DNA of 64,000 nt from Pseudomonas citri. Lineage in GTDB: Bacteria; Pseudomonadota; Gammaproteobacteria; Pseudomonadales; Pseudomonadaceae. Both the position numbers and the translations under genes were made by a program. The notes beneath the pieces were generated by a model. That model saw only the letters and a program-made list of their open reading frames with translations, was not told where the DNA came from and searched no databases. This document shows, in pieces, positions 36,720 through 45,759 of the stretch. How positions within the stretch are numbered: position 1 is the stretch's first letter; every line of letters begins with the position of its first letter. The stretch spans positions 1 through 64,000 of the forward strand of contig NZ_JAODAB010000025.1 in assembly GCF_025336485.1 (NCBI RefSeq), written 5' to 3'.

Positions 36720-37388
36720 ATGCTTGAGGTTCACGATGTCTTCAAAAGCTACGCCACCCCCCAAGGCCCGCTGCCCGTGTTGCAAGGCATCGACCTGACG
36801 TTGCCCGCCGGCAGTAGCCTGGCGCTGATGGGCGAGTCGGGCAGTGGCAAGAGCACCTTGCTGCACCTGGTCGCCGGCTTGGACAAGGTCGACCGCGGCA
36901 GTATCCGCAGCGGCGGTTATCGGCTCGACGGCATGAGCGAGCGTCAATTGGCGAACTGGCGACGGACCGAAATCGGCCTGGTGTTCCAGCAGTTCAACCT
37001 CATCAGCAGCTTGTCGGTGGAGGACAACCTGGCGTTCCAGGCACGCTTGTGCGGTCGCCATGACGCGGCCTGGCAGGCTCACCTGGTGCAGCGGCTCGGG
37101 CTGGCGGATGTACTGCGGCGCTATCCCGAGCAGTTGTCCGGCGGGCAGCAGCAGCGGGTCGCGTTGGGGCGAGCGCTGGCCTCGCGACCGCCCTTGTTGC
37201 TGGCCGACGAACCCACCGGCAGCCTCGACGAAGCCACTGGTGACGAGGTGTTGCAACTGTTGTTGGAATTGCTCGAGGCCAGCGCCACGAGCCTGTTGAT
37301 GGTGACTCACAGTCTGCGAGTGGCGGCTCGTCTGGCCCGCCGCGTAGTACTGCAGGGCGGGCGTCTCGCCGAGGTAGCCCCGGCGTGA
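36720..37388 (+). CDS. ABC ATPase of the LolD/MacB type
   Basis: A 222-residue ATPase with Walker A GESGSGKST, Q-loop VFQQFNLI, signature LSGGQQQR, Walker B LLLADEPTGSLDE and switch His in MVTHS. The ADEPTG motif marks the LolD/MacB/FtsE class that works with FtsX-type permeases, here the next gene (overlapping stop). These mechanotransmission systems act on lipoproteins or cell-envelope material rather than simple import. With the following permease and AttH lipoprotein it matches the AttEFGH-type operon. Confidence 0.87.
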   Translation: MLEVHDVFKSYATPQGPLPVLQGIDLTLPAGSSLALMGESGSGKSTLLHLVAGLDKVDRGSIRSGGYRLDGMSERQLANWRRTEIGLVFQQFNLISSLSVEDNLAFQARLCGRHDAAWQAHLVQRLGLADVLRRYPEQLSGGQQQRVALGRALASRPPLLLADEPTGSLDEATGDEVLQLLLELLEASATSLLMVTHSLRVAARLARRVVLQGGRLAEVAPA

Positions 37389-39853
37389 TGATTTTTCGCC
37401 AGGCCCTCAAGGCCCTGCTCAGCCATTGGCACCAGCACCCGGTGCAGTTCTTCAGCGTGTTGACCGGACTCTGGCTCGCCACCAGCCTGCTCACCGGTGT
37501 ACAGGCGTTGAACAGCCAGGCCCGGGAAAGCTATGCCCGTGCCAGCCAGCTCATCGGCGGCGAGCCCCAGGCCAGCCTCAGTGCGCCGGGTGGCGGCACG
37601 TTCCCCCAGCAATGGTTCATCGATCTACGACGCCAGGGTTGGCCGGTGTCGCCGCTGTTGCAGGCGCGGGTGCTGCTTCAGGGACACGACGATTTTCGCC
37701 TGCAAGTGATGGGCATCGACCCGGTGTCGCTGCCGCCCGGCGCGGCACTGGCGGGGCAGGCGCGGGAGATGCGCGAGGTGGTGGCGTTTTTTACCGACCC
37801 GGGGCGCACCTGGATCGCCCCCCAGACCATGCAAGCATTGGGGCTGCGCGAGGGCGACCGGCCCCGGACCGTCGATGGCCAGGCTCTGCCGCCGCTGCAA
37901 GCCCAGGAGGACATGGCGCCGGGCGTGCTGTTGATGGACATCGGTTTTGCCCAACAGGTGCTGGGCTTGCCGGAGCAACTGTCGCGACTGTTGTTGCCGG
38001 CCACGTTCAACACGGCGTTGCCGCGCGCGTTCGAGGGGCAGTTGCAATTCAAGCGCGCCGACGAAGAAAACAACCTGTCGCGCCTGACCGAGAGTTTTCA
38101 CCTGAACCTCGATGCCCTGGGGTTCTTATCGTTCGTGGTGGGGTTGTTCATCGTCCACGCGGCGATTGGCCTGGCCCTGGAGCAACGCCGCAGCCTGATG
38201 CGAACCTTGCGCGCCTGTGGTGTCAGTGCGTGGGTGCTGGTCAGCAGCCTGGCCCTTGAACTGGGGGCGCTGGCCGTGGCGGGCGGGATCGCTGGAGTGA
38301 TCAGCGGCTATTGGCTGGCGAGCCTGTTGCTGCCCGATGTCGCGGCGAGCCTGCGCGGGCTGTACGGCGCGGAAGTGCCCGGGCACTTGAGCCTCAGCCC
38401 ATGGTGGTGGCTCAGCGGCGTGGGCTTGAGCCTGCTGGGCGCGCTGCTGGCTGGCGCCGACAGCCTGCTGCGGGCGGCGCGCCTGCCGTTGCTGGCGCTG
38501 GCCAATCCCCAGGCCTGGCACCAGGCCCATGGGCGATGGCTGCGCCGCCAGGGTTGGGTGGCGAGCCTGGCGGTGTTGATCGGCGCGGCGGCGCTGATCT
38601 GGGGCGATAGCCTGGCCAGCGGTTTTATCCTGATGACCGCGTTGTTGCTGGGGGCGGCGCTGGCGCTGCCGGTATTGCTCAACCGCGCGCTGAACCTGTC
38701 GCTGCGCGGTAGCCGCTGGGTGCTCGGGCAATGGTTTCTCGCCGATTGTCGTCAGCAGTTGCCGACGTTGAGCCTGGCGCTGATGGCCCTGCTGCTGGCA
38801 TTGGCGGCGAACATCGGTGCCGGCAGCATGACCGCCGGTTTCCGCCAGACGTTCAACCACTGGCTCGAACAACGGCTGACCGCCGAGCTGTACGTCAGCC
38901 CGCAAACCCCGGCGCAGGCAGACGCGTTACACGCCTGGCTCAAGCAGCAACCGGCGGTCAGTGCCGTGTTGCCCAACTGGCAAGTGAACCTGGCCTTGCA
39001 AGGCTGGCCGACGGACCTCTTTGCGATCATCGATCACCCTAACTACCGCCAGCATTGGCCGCTGCTGGAATCGGCTGACAAGCCCTGGGAGCAACTGGCC
39101 GGCGACGACACGCTGATGCTCAGCGAGCAATTGGCCCGGCGCCTGGAGGTGAGCGTGGGTGACCGGTTGACCCTGCCCACGCCACAGGGCCCCTGGGCGC
39201 CGCGCATCGTCGGGATCTATGCCGACTACGGCAACCCCAAGGGCCATATGCTGGTCAATGCCGATCACTTGCTGGCGCACTGGCGCCAGTTGACGCCGTA
39301 TCGCTTCAACCTGCGCATCGAGCCATCCGCCATCCCGGCGCTGCTGACGGCGTTGCAACAGCGCTTTGCCCTGGATGACAGCCGTATCGTCGATCAGGCC
39401 CGGCTCAAGGGTTGGTCGGCCCAGGTGTTCGAGCGCACCTTCGCCGCCACCGCCGCCCTCAACAGCCTGACCCTGGCGGTGGCCGGGGTGGCGCTGTTCA
39501 TCAGCCTGCTGACCCAGAGCCAGAGCCGCCTCGGCCAGTTGGCGCCGCTGTGGGCGCTGGGGGTGACGCGCCGGCAACTGATGCTGCTCAACCTCGGCCA
39601 GACCTGGATGCTGGCGTTGCTGACCCTGGCACTGGCCCTGCCGTTGGGCATCGCCCTGGCCTGGTGCCTGGATGCAGTGATCAATGTGCAGGCTTTCGGC
39701 TGGCGCCTGCCGCTGCAGGTGTTCCCATGGCAATTGGCGCAATTGCTGGCCCTGGCGATGTTCGCCACCTTGCTCGCGTCGGCCTGGCCGCTGTACGCCC
39801 TGTACCGCACGCAACCGGCGGACTTGCTGAGGACGTTTGCCCATGAAGATTAG
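37388..39853 (+). CDS. FtsX-type ABC permease, two-repeat form
   Basis: An 821-residue permease with about ten helices: one near the N-terminus, two FtsX-type helical blocks (about 245-435 and 690-815), and two large periplasmic regions. This double-FtsX size is that of AttF/AttG-fused or YbbP-like proteins. Start at ATG 37388 (GTG 37385 also in frame); it overlaps the ATPase stop. Its own end overlaps the next gene's start, so all three proteins are coupled. Confidence 0.82.
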   Translation: MIFRQALKALLSHWHQHPVQFFSVLTGLWLATSLLTGVQALNSQARESYARASQLIGGEPQASLSAPGGGTFPQQWFIDLRRQGWPVSPLLQARVLLQGHDDFRLQVMGIDPVSLPPGAALAGQAREMREVVAFFTDPGRTWIAPQTMQALGLREGDRPRTVDGQALPPLQAQEDMAPGVLLMDIGFAQQVLGLPEQLSRLLLPATFNTALPRAFEGQLQFKRADEENNLSRLTESFHLNLDALGFLSFVVGLFIVHAAIGLALEQRRSLMRTLRACGVSAWVLVSSLALELGALAVAGGIAGVISGYWLASLLLPDVAASLRGLYGAEVPGHLSLSPWWWLSGVGLSLLGALLAGADSLLRAARLPLLALANPQAWHQAHGRWLRRQGWVASLAVLIGAAALIWGDSLASGFILMTALLLGAALALPVLLNRALNLSLRGSRWVLGQWFLADCRQQLPTLSLALMALLLALAANIGAGSMTAGFRQTFNHWLEQRLTAELYVSPQTPAQADALHAWLKQQPAVSAVLPNWQVNLALQGWPTDLFAIIDHPNYRQHWPLLESADKPWEQLAGDDTLMLSEQLARRLEVSVGDRLTLPTPQGPWAPRIVGIYADYGNPKGHMLVNADHLLAHWRQLTPYRFNLRIEPSAIPALLTALQQRFALDDSRIVDQARLKGWSAQVFERTFAATAALNSLTLAVAGVALFISLLTQSQSRLGQLAPLWALGVTRRQLMLLNLGQTWMLALLTLALALPLGIALAWCLDAVINVQAFGWRLPLQVFPWQLAQLLALAMFATLLASAWPLYALYRTQPADLLRTFAHED

Positions 39854-40913
39854 GTGTGTGCTGATGCTGCTGGCATTGCTCGGCGGTTGTGATGACTCGG
39901 CACCGACGCAAAAGGGCTTCGCCGGCCTCGGCGACCAGGCTGTGGCGTTCACGCCGGTAGTGCCGGGGCGGGTGTTCAGTTTCCCGGCCGACCACGGCCT
40001 GCATGACGGTTTTCGCGTTGAATGGTGGTACGTCACCGCCAACCTCAAGGATGCCCAAGGCCACGATTTTGGCGTGCAGTGGACGCTGTTTCGCAGCGCC
40101 CTGGACGCCGCGCCCCAGGCCAGCGGCTGGCGCAACCAGACGATCTGGCTCGGTCACGCCGCTGTCACTTCTGCCACTGCGCACTACGCGGCCGAGCGCT
40201 ACGCCCGAGGCGGTGTAGGGCAGGCCGGCGTGCGGGCGGTGCCCTTCGATGCCTGGATCGACGACTGGCAGTTCAGCACCCAGGCCCCAGGGATAGAGCC
40301 GTTGGCAGACATGCAACTGAAGGCTCGTGACCCGCGTTTCAGCTACGTGCTGCGGCTGACGTCGAGCCGTCCGCTGGTGTTGCAGGGGGATCAGGGTTTC
40401 AGTCAGAAATCCGAGCAGGGCCAGGCGTCGTACTACTACAGCCAGCCGTTTTTCCAGGCCCGTGGCGAGTTGGAAATCAACGGCCAGCGCTACCAGGTCA
40501 GCGGTCCGGCCTGGTTGGACCGCGAATGGAGCAGCCAGCCGCTGACGGCCAACCAGACCGGCTGGGACTGGTTTTCCCTGCACCTGGACAGCGGCGAACA
40601 GCTGATGCTTTACCGCATGCGCCACAAGGACGGCGCGCCATACCTCACCGGCACCTGGATCGACGCCGGGGGCCAGTCGCAAACCCTGCACGCCGGGCAA
40701 ATCAGCCTCGTGCCACAGGACACCGCCAAGGTGACTGGGCGCTCGATGCCGGTGCGCTGGGCCATCAGGATTCCCGGCAAGCAACTCGACATCACTACCC
40801 AGGCCCTGAACCCCAACGCCTGGATGAACCTGCGCATTCCCTATTGGGAAGGGCCAGTGAAGGTGAGCGGTAGTCACGGCGGCGAAGGTTATCTGGAAAT
40901 GACCGGTTATTGA
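39843..40913 (+). CDS. AttH-like lipocalin-type lipoprotein
   Basis: A 356-residue predicted lipoprotein: short signal peptide with lipobox LLGGC (Cys near 16). The body matches the AttH/carotenoid 1,2-hydratase (CrtC-like) double-lipocalin family: FPADHGLHDGFRVEWWYVTA near residue 40 and a later WLDREWSSQPL. It is the third gene of a coupled operon with an ABC ATPase and FtsX permease. Such operons are thought to move hydrophobic ligands or lipoproteins through the envelope, but the cargo is unknown. ATG 39843 follows GAGGA at about 9 bp. Confidence 0.82.
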   Translation: MKIRCVLMLLALLGGCDDSAPTQKGFAGLGDQAVAFTPVVPGRVFSFPADHGLHDGFRVEWWYVTANLKDAQGHDFGVQWTLFRSALDAAPQASGWRNQTIWLGHAAVTSATAHYAAERYARGGVGQAGVRAVPFDAWIDDWQFSTQAPGIEPLADMQLKARDPRFSYVLRLTSSRPLVLQGDQGFSQKSEQGQASYYYSQPFFQARGELEINGQRYQVSGPAWLDREWSSQPLTANQTGWDWFSLHLDSGEQLMLYRMRHKDGAPYLTGTWIDAGGQSQTLHAGQISLVPQDTAKVTGRSMPVRWAIRIPGKQLDITTQALNPNAWMNLRIPYWEGPVKVSGSHGGEGYLEMTGY

Positions 40914-41253
40914 GAGGACGGCAAGGCGAGCCCGGGGCGGGCGACACCGATGCACAAAAAACCGGACGGCGCGGGTGAGCCCGAATGCAATGACTGTGTT
41001 CTTTCAGAGCGAGAGAAAAATCCCCTCGCCAACGCCGTCACAAGTTAAACAATTATTTAAACAGCGGCGCGGACATCGCCAGGAAGTTCCATTATTATTG
41101 GCCCGTTCGCCCAGTGTCAGGCTCTTTACCAGTGCATGGAATGCCGAGGCCGTCGCACTGGGCGAACACCGTCCCGGAGCAAAAAATCCAACGATCTTGA
41201 TCGCAGCACATCGACCAGCAGGACTGGCCGATGCGCGAATGGCTGTGCTCTAT
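40914..41253. other. Gene-free interval with a 12-bp inverted repeat
   Basis: About 340 bp between two convergent genes. GTTCGCCCAGTG (41105-41116) and CACTGGGCGAAC (41156-41167) are perfect inverted copies 39 bp apart, downstream of hcp. An open frame on the plus strand crosses the region but runs into antisense of hcp and is rejected. No effector-immunity gene follows hcp here. Confidence 0.5.
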
Positions 41254-41772
41254 TCAGCCGGCGACGGGCGCGCGCCAGTCGTCGATACCCAGGCTTGGGC
41301 TTTTCTCATGGTTCCAGCTGATCTTGCGATAGCTGAAATGCACATCTTGCAGGTGGGTGAAATGCGCATTCGCCGGGTCCTGGCAGTTGAGCATGTAGTC
41401 CTTGATCTCGACGATGACCGCGTCTTCCATTGTGGTGGTGTAATAGTGCTCCTGGACGCCAGCGGTGGAAGTGCGATACCACTTGATTGCGACGTTGGGC
41501 AGGACTTCGCCCTTGCACAGGATTTCCAGCAACAGGGGCGAGGTTCTGTCAAACACTTTGGTGATGGTCAAGGGCTGGTGTACGCGTAGACCGGTTGGCT
41601 GGCCGGATTGAGGATCCCGTGGGACGAGTATCTGATGGTGAAAGGCTTGCACCATGATCTCGTCGGTATGGCCTTCCTGATAGATGTTCCCCACCGACTC
41701 GGCGGTAAACGCATTCTTGGTGAGCAGTGTTTGATTGACGTCTGTAATGGACATATACGCGGGGGTAGCCAA
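41254..41772 (-). CDS. hcp: Hcp-family type VI secretion tube protein, orphan, TTG start
   Basis: A 172-residue Hcp-family protein (hexameric ring of the type VI secretion tube). Family segments are intact: ATPAYMSITDVNQ at the N-terminus, a YQEGHTDEIMVQAF strand, PRDPQSGQPTGLRVHQP and the C-terminal DDWRAPVAG. The start is TTG at 41772, behind GGAAGGAG; this yields the usual ATPAYMS N-terminus, while the only nearby ATG would delete it. No tss or vgrG genes are present in the window, so it must work with a type VI system encoded elsewhere or serve as a carrier for an effector. Confidence 0.87.
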   Translation of the reverse strand: MATPAYMSITDVNQTLLTKNAFTAESVGNIYQEGHTDEIMVQAFHHQILVPRDPQSGQPTGLRVHQPLTITKVFDRTSPLLLEILCKGEVLPNVAIKWYRTSTAGVQEHYYTTTMEDAVIVEIKDYMLNCQDPANAHFTHLQDVHFSYRKISWNHEKSPSLGIDDWRAPVAG

Positions 41773-41989
41773 TGGATGCTCTCCTTCCTGGATAACTAAG
41801 GGCCTGGGACGGGAGTCGCCCCGAGGTGGCCTGACGGTTATCAAGCGCTATGCCACTTTTATAAATTTATTATTTATCAAGTAGTTGTGATGATTTTTGC
41901 ATTTGCGTCCCCCGCGAAAGGCAAGAAAAGGCGCAACAGCCTACTGAGCATCGACGCCATTTCTTGCCGTCCTGGCCTACAGACCTTTC

Positions 41990-43366
41990 CTATAGGCCTA
42001 GGGCAGTCAGGCATTCCTCGAGCGAACGCTCTTGCGTCTGGGCATACAGCGCCAGTTCATCGAGGGGCGCGCGTCCCAGCGCCGCTTCGAAGGCCTGGCG
42101 ATTGGACCGGCCGGCATAGTGGCTCTGGGCGGCGTCGCCGAGGTTCGACTGGAAGATGCCGGCGGCGCTGACCGGCAGGAAATCCTCGTAGACCAAGGGT
42201 TCGGCGCGCAGGTAATGCTGCTCCAGCAAGTGCTCCAGCGAGGTTGACGGGTCGACCGTGCCTTTGGCAGCCAGGCCCTTTGGCGTCACGAAATAACGGA
42301 AATACGCCAAAGCCTGCCGACGCAATTCATCGTGGTCATCCGGGAACGGCGCGAAGTGCTCGATCATCAGCGCGTTGTAGCGCTCGGCATTGGCCTCGCT
42401 GGGGAACGCCCCCAGCGCATCGCGCGCGGCGTTCAGCAATTGATCGTAGAGCGCGCGGCCCTTGGGTGTGAGGGCGGCGCCGCGTTGTTCGATTTCACCG
42501 AAGCGCGCGCTGTGGCTGCCTTGGGTGTCCGGTTGATCGGTGAAGGCGACCGGCTCGTCGAGGGCCTTGAAGCTGGTCTGGCGCAGCAGGATCGGGCACT
42601 GGCGACGGGGTGGGCCTTCGATCACAGCCTTGGGGGTGATGCCGTGCACCGGCATCTGAGCCTGGACGATATCGATGTCCAGGGTGCGTGGCGTCAGGTG
42701 ATTGATGTGCGGACCCTTGAACGCCACGACGTCGGCGATCAGCCGGTGCTGGGCGCTCAGTTGCCGGTACTGTTCGGCGGTGACGGTGGCGCTGTGGTGC
42801 CAGCGAAAGGTTTCCAGGGCTTGTAGGACGAAGTCCTCAGCCTGCGCTTCCGTCAGGCCACCCTGGCGTTCGGCCAGGTCGATGAGTTCGAGGGCGCCGG
42901 GGGTGAAGATCTGCCGCTTATCCAGCACCGATTCGGCGAAGGCCCGAAGCTCGGCATTCTCGATCAGTTCCAGGCGCAGCAGCGAAGTGAACACCCGGAA
43001 CGGGCTGACCTGCAACGCACTTTCATGCACGGCGCGGAACGCGGTGGAATGCACCGGCACCCCGGCCGGGGTGAGGTCGTAGTAGCCCACCGGCTGCATG
43101 CCCATGACCGCGAACAGGCGTGCCAGGGTCGCCAGTTCGGCGGCGGTGCCGACGCGGATCGCACCGTGGCGTTCCAGATCCAGGCGCTGGCGTTCGCCGG
43201 TGCTGTCCAGGTGGGCGGCCAGGGATGGATGCTGTGCCAATACCTGGGCATTGGTGTGCTCCACCAGTTTCATCAGCGCGCCGTACAACGGCACCTCGTC
43301 GCGGTACATGTCGGACATCGCCTTGGAGAAGCGTTGGCGGATCAGGTCGGGGCTGACGAAGCTCAT
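41990..43366 (-). CDS. DUF1338/HglS-type 2-oxoadipate dioxygenase/decarboxylase
   Basis: A 458-residue member of the DUF1338 (YdcJ) family. In Pseudomonas putida HglS converts 2-oxoadipate to D-2-hydroxyglutarate in lysine breakdown. Likely metal-site residues are visible: His in LVEHTNAQVL near residue 36, His in HINHLTPRTLD near 230 and Glu in GEIEQRGAAL near 300. It lies downstream of glcDEF on the same strand with an 88-bp gap, where D-2-hydroxy acids are oxidised, so a functional link is possible. ATG 43366 is preferred over 43435. Confidence 0.8.
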   Translation of the reverse strand: MSFVSPDLIRQRFSKAMSDMYRDEVPLYGALMKLVEHTNAQVLAQHPSLAAHLDSTGERQRLDLERHGAIRVGTAAELATLARLFAVMGMQPVGYYDLTPAGVPVHSTAFRAVHESALQVSPFRVFTSLLRLELIENAELRAFAESVLDKRQIFTPGALELIDLAERQGGLTEAQAEDFVLQALETFRWHHSATVTAEQYRQLSAQHRLIADVVAFKGPHINHLTPRTLDIDIVQAQMPVHGITPKAVIEGPPRRQCPILLRQTSFKALDEPVAFTDQPDTQGSHSARFGEIEQRGAALTPKGRALYDQLLNAARDALGAFPSEANAERYNALMIEHFAPFPDDHDELRRQALAYFRYFVTPKGLAAKGTVDPSTSLEHLLEQHYLRAEPLVYEDFLPVSAAGIFQSNLGDAAQSHYAGRSNRQAFEAALGRAPLDELALYAQTQERSLEECLTALGL

Positions 43367-43454
43367 CGTGAGAATTCCTGGCGAGGGCTGTGGGAAAGTT
43401 GGACGAAAGATCGCAGCCTTCGCCGGCCCCGGCAAACGAAGAATCTTCAGGACT

Positions 43455-44699
43455 TCATTCTGCCAGGGACTGATCCACCAGCTCGATCCAGTGCCGTACG
43501 GGCGTGCGACCGGCGCCGTCGAGGTGGGTCTGGCAGCCGATATTGGCGGTGACGATCAGTGTCGGCTGGCCGCTTTCCAGCGCATTGAGGCGGTTGTCGC
43601 GCAGTTGCCGCGCCAGGGTCGGCTGGGTCAGCGAATAAGTCCCCGCCGAGCCGCAACACAGATGGCCGTCGGGTACGTCGGTGAGGTTGAAACCCAGCCG
43701 CGCCAATAGCGCTTCGAGACGGCCGCCGAGTTTCTGCCCGTGCTGCAAGGTGCAGGGGCAATGGACGGCGATGCGCTGGTTGCGGGCCGCGCAGATCTGC
43801 TCCAGCGGTTCCTTTTCGAGCACTTGCACCAGGTCCAGCGCCCGTTCACTCACTTGCCTGGCCTTGGCGGCGTAGGCCGGGTCGTGTTCCAGCAGGTGTC
43901 CGTAGTCCTTGATGAAGGCGCCGCAGCCGCTGGCGGTCTGGACGATGGCTTGGGCACCGTTTTCCAAGTGCGGCCACCAGGCGTCGATGTTCTGCCGGGC
44001 ACGCTCCAGCCCGGCGGCCTGGGCGTCGAGGTGATAGTCCAGCGCACCGCAACAGCCGGCCGCTGCGCAAGGGATCACGCTGATACCGAGCCGATCCAGC
44101 ACCCGCGCCGCCGAAGCGTTGGTGTTGGGCGAGAGGCCCGGTTGCACGCAACCTTCAAGCATCAGCACCCTACGCGAATGTCGGACCGCCGGACGCTCGC
44201 CTGGGGCTGGGGCTGGGGCTGGGGCTGGGGCTGGGGAGCGGCGCGGTAGCTTGGCCTCCAGGCTCGTCGGCAACAGCGGGCGAAAGACCGTCCCAAGCGC
44301 CAGCAGTGCCTTGAACCGTGCCGGGCTGGCGGCAAGGCTGCGCAAACCCAGGCGCAGTGCACGTTGACCGGCAGGGCGCGGTACGGCCTGATCGACCGCC
44401 GCCCGGCCGATGTCCAGCAGGTTGTGGTAATCCACGCCGGACGGGCACGTGGTCTCGCAGTTGCGACACGACAGGCAGCGGTCCAGGTGCAATTGGGTGC
44501 TGGCGGTCGCCGGCTGGCCTTCGAGCACCTGCTTGATCAGGTAGATGCGTCCCCGCGGGCCGTCCAGCTCATCGCCGAGCAACTGATAGGTGGGGCAGGT
44601 GGCGTTGCAGAAGCCGCAATGCACGCAGGTGCGCAGGATCCGTTCGGCTTCTTCGGCGCGGGGCAATTCTTTGGCTTCATCGCTAAAACGAGTCTGCAC
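43455..44699 (-). CDS. glcF: Glycolate oxidase iron-sulfur subunit
   Basis: A 414-residue subunit with two [4Fe-4S] motifs (CVHCGFCNATCP near residue 24 and CLSCRNCETTCP near 75) and two CCG domains (CCGALDYHLD, DGHLCCGSAG) that pass electrons from the flavoprotein subunits to the membrane quinone pool. GTG at 44699 is chosen because the protein reads MQTRFSDEAKEL as in the family and starts just after the GlcE stop; the longer in-frame reading to 44858 lies over GlcE. A PAPAPA linker arises from six CTGGGG hexamers (44201-44236). Confidence 0.9.
   Translation of the reverse strand: MQTRFSDEAKELPRAEEAERILRTCVHCGFCNATCPTYQLLGDELDGPRGRIYLIKQVLEGQPATASTQLHLDRCLSCRNCETTCPSGVDYHNLLDIGRAAVDQAVPRPAGQRALRLGLRSLAASPARFKALLALGTVFRPLLPTSLEAKLPRRSPAPAPAPAPAPGERPAVRHSRRVLMLEGCVQPGLSPNTNASAARVLDRLGISVIPCAAAGCCGALDYHLDAQAAGLERARQNIDAWWPHLENGAQAIVQTASGCGAFIKDYGHLLEHDPAYAAKARQVSERALDLVQVLEKEPLEQICAARNQRIAVHCPCTLQHGQKLGGRLEALLARLGFNLTDVPDGHLCCGSAGTYSLTQPTLARQLRDNRLNALESGQPTLIVTANIGCQTHLDGAGRTPVRHWIELVDQSLAE
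44201..44236. repeat. Six tandem CTGGGG hexamers inside glcF
   Basis: A perfect 36-bp hexanucleotide repeat. On the minus strand it encodes a PAPAPAPA linker between the two halves of GlcF. Its unit length keeps frame, so slippage would alter linker length without breaking the gene. Confidence 0.85.
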
Positions 44700-44700
44700 G

Positions 44701-45759
44701 CTAAACCTCCGGATACATCCGGCCAGGGTTGAAAAGCCCCAGGGGATCGAGCCGGGCCTTGAGTTGCCGGTGATAACGCAGCAGCGCCGGGGCCAGCGGC
44801 TGGAACGGCCTGTCGGTGGTGCCATGACTGTAGCAGGTGGCATGGCCACCCACTTCATGGGCCAGGGCTTGCACCGTGTCGGCAGTGGTTTTCAACCAGC
44901 GCTGGGCGCCGCCCCAGTCGATCAGTTGTTCACCGGGCAGGGCGAGTGGGCCGGTGGCGTTGGGCAACGACAGACGCCACAACGGCAGGCTTTCGTCGAA
45001 AAAGGCCAGGCGCTGTTCGTTCAGGTCCGTCCAGTACTGGCTATCGATCACTTCGCCGCCGAACCGCTGTTGGGCGGCGCTGACCGAACCTTCACCGCCT
45101 TCCAGGCGCAGGTGCAGGCAATGGCCGTCATGGCTGGCGGCGCTGATGGGTAGCGGTTGCCGACCCCATTCGACGAGTTTCGCCAGGGCCTCGGTGCTGT
45201 CCAGCTCCAATCGAAGGCTCAGGCAGTGGCGGGGTTTGGGCAGCACTTTCAAGGAGACCTCGGTGATGACCCCCAGGCAGCCGAAACTGCCCGTCAGCAG
45301 ACGCGAGAGGTCGTAGCCGGCGACGTTTTTCATCACCTCGCCGCCAAAGCGCAGCATCGTGCCGTGGCCGCTGATCAGGCGCGTGCCGAGGACGAAGTCG
45401 CGCACCGATCCTGCCCATGGGCGGCGCGGCCCTGACAGCCCGGTGGCGACCATGCCGCCCACCGTGGCGTCGTCGCCGAAGGCCGGTGGCTCGCACGACA
45501 ACTGTTGCCCGGCGGCGTCGAGGGCCGCCAGCAGTTCGCGCAACGGCGTGCCGGCGCGGGCGGTGATGACCAGCTCGGTGGGGTCGTAATGGACGATGCC
45601 ACGGTGCGCGCGGGTGTCCAGCACTTCGCCGGCCACTTCGCGCCCCAGGAACGCCTTGCTGTTCGAACCCTGGATGCGCAGCGGCGTGGCGTCGGCGCGG
45701 GCGCGGTTGACCTGGTCCAGCAACAGGGCGCTGGCGTCGCAGTCCGCGTGTTCGATCAT
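44701..45759 (-). CDS. glcE: Glycolate oxidase FAD-binding subunit GlcE
   Basis: A 352-residue flavoprotein subunit, shorter than GlcD, with the FAD-binding type-4 (PCMH) fold: TARAGTPLRELLAALDAAG, GDDATVGGMVATGLSGPRRP and GGEVMKNVAGYDLSRLLTGS. It forms the glycolate oxidase complex with GlcD and GlcF. It overlaps glcD by one base and is followed at 1 bp by glcF. Confidence 0.92.
   Translation of the reverse strand: MIEHADCDASALLLDQVNRARADATPLRIQGSNSKAFLGREVAGEVLDTRAHRGIVHYDPTELVITARAGTPLRELLAALDAAGQQLSCEPPAFGDDATVGGMVATGLSGPRRPWAGSVRDFVLGTRLISGHGTMLRFGGEVMKNVAGYDLSRLLTGSFGCLGVITEVSLKVLPKPRHCLSLRLELDSTEALAKLVEWGRQPLPISAASHDGHCLHLRLEGGEGSVSAAQQRFGGEVIDSQYWTDLNEQRLAFFDESLPLWRLSLPNATGPLALPGEQLIDWGGAQRWLKTTADTVQALAHEVGGHATCYSHGTTDRPFQPLAPALLRYHRQLKARLDPLGLFNPGRMYPEV

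Noticed and set aside
40975..41589. Plus-strand open frame of about 200 codons downstream of the AttH gene
   Set aside because: Its second half is antisense to hcp, which has clear family similarity, and the first half shows no ribosome-binding site or coding bias.
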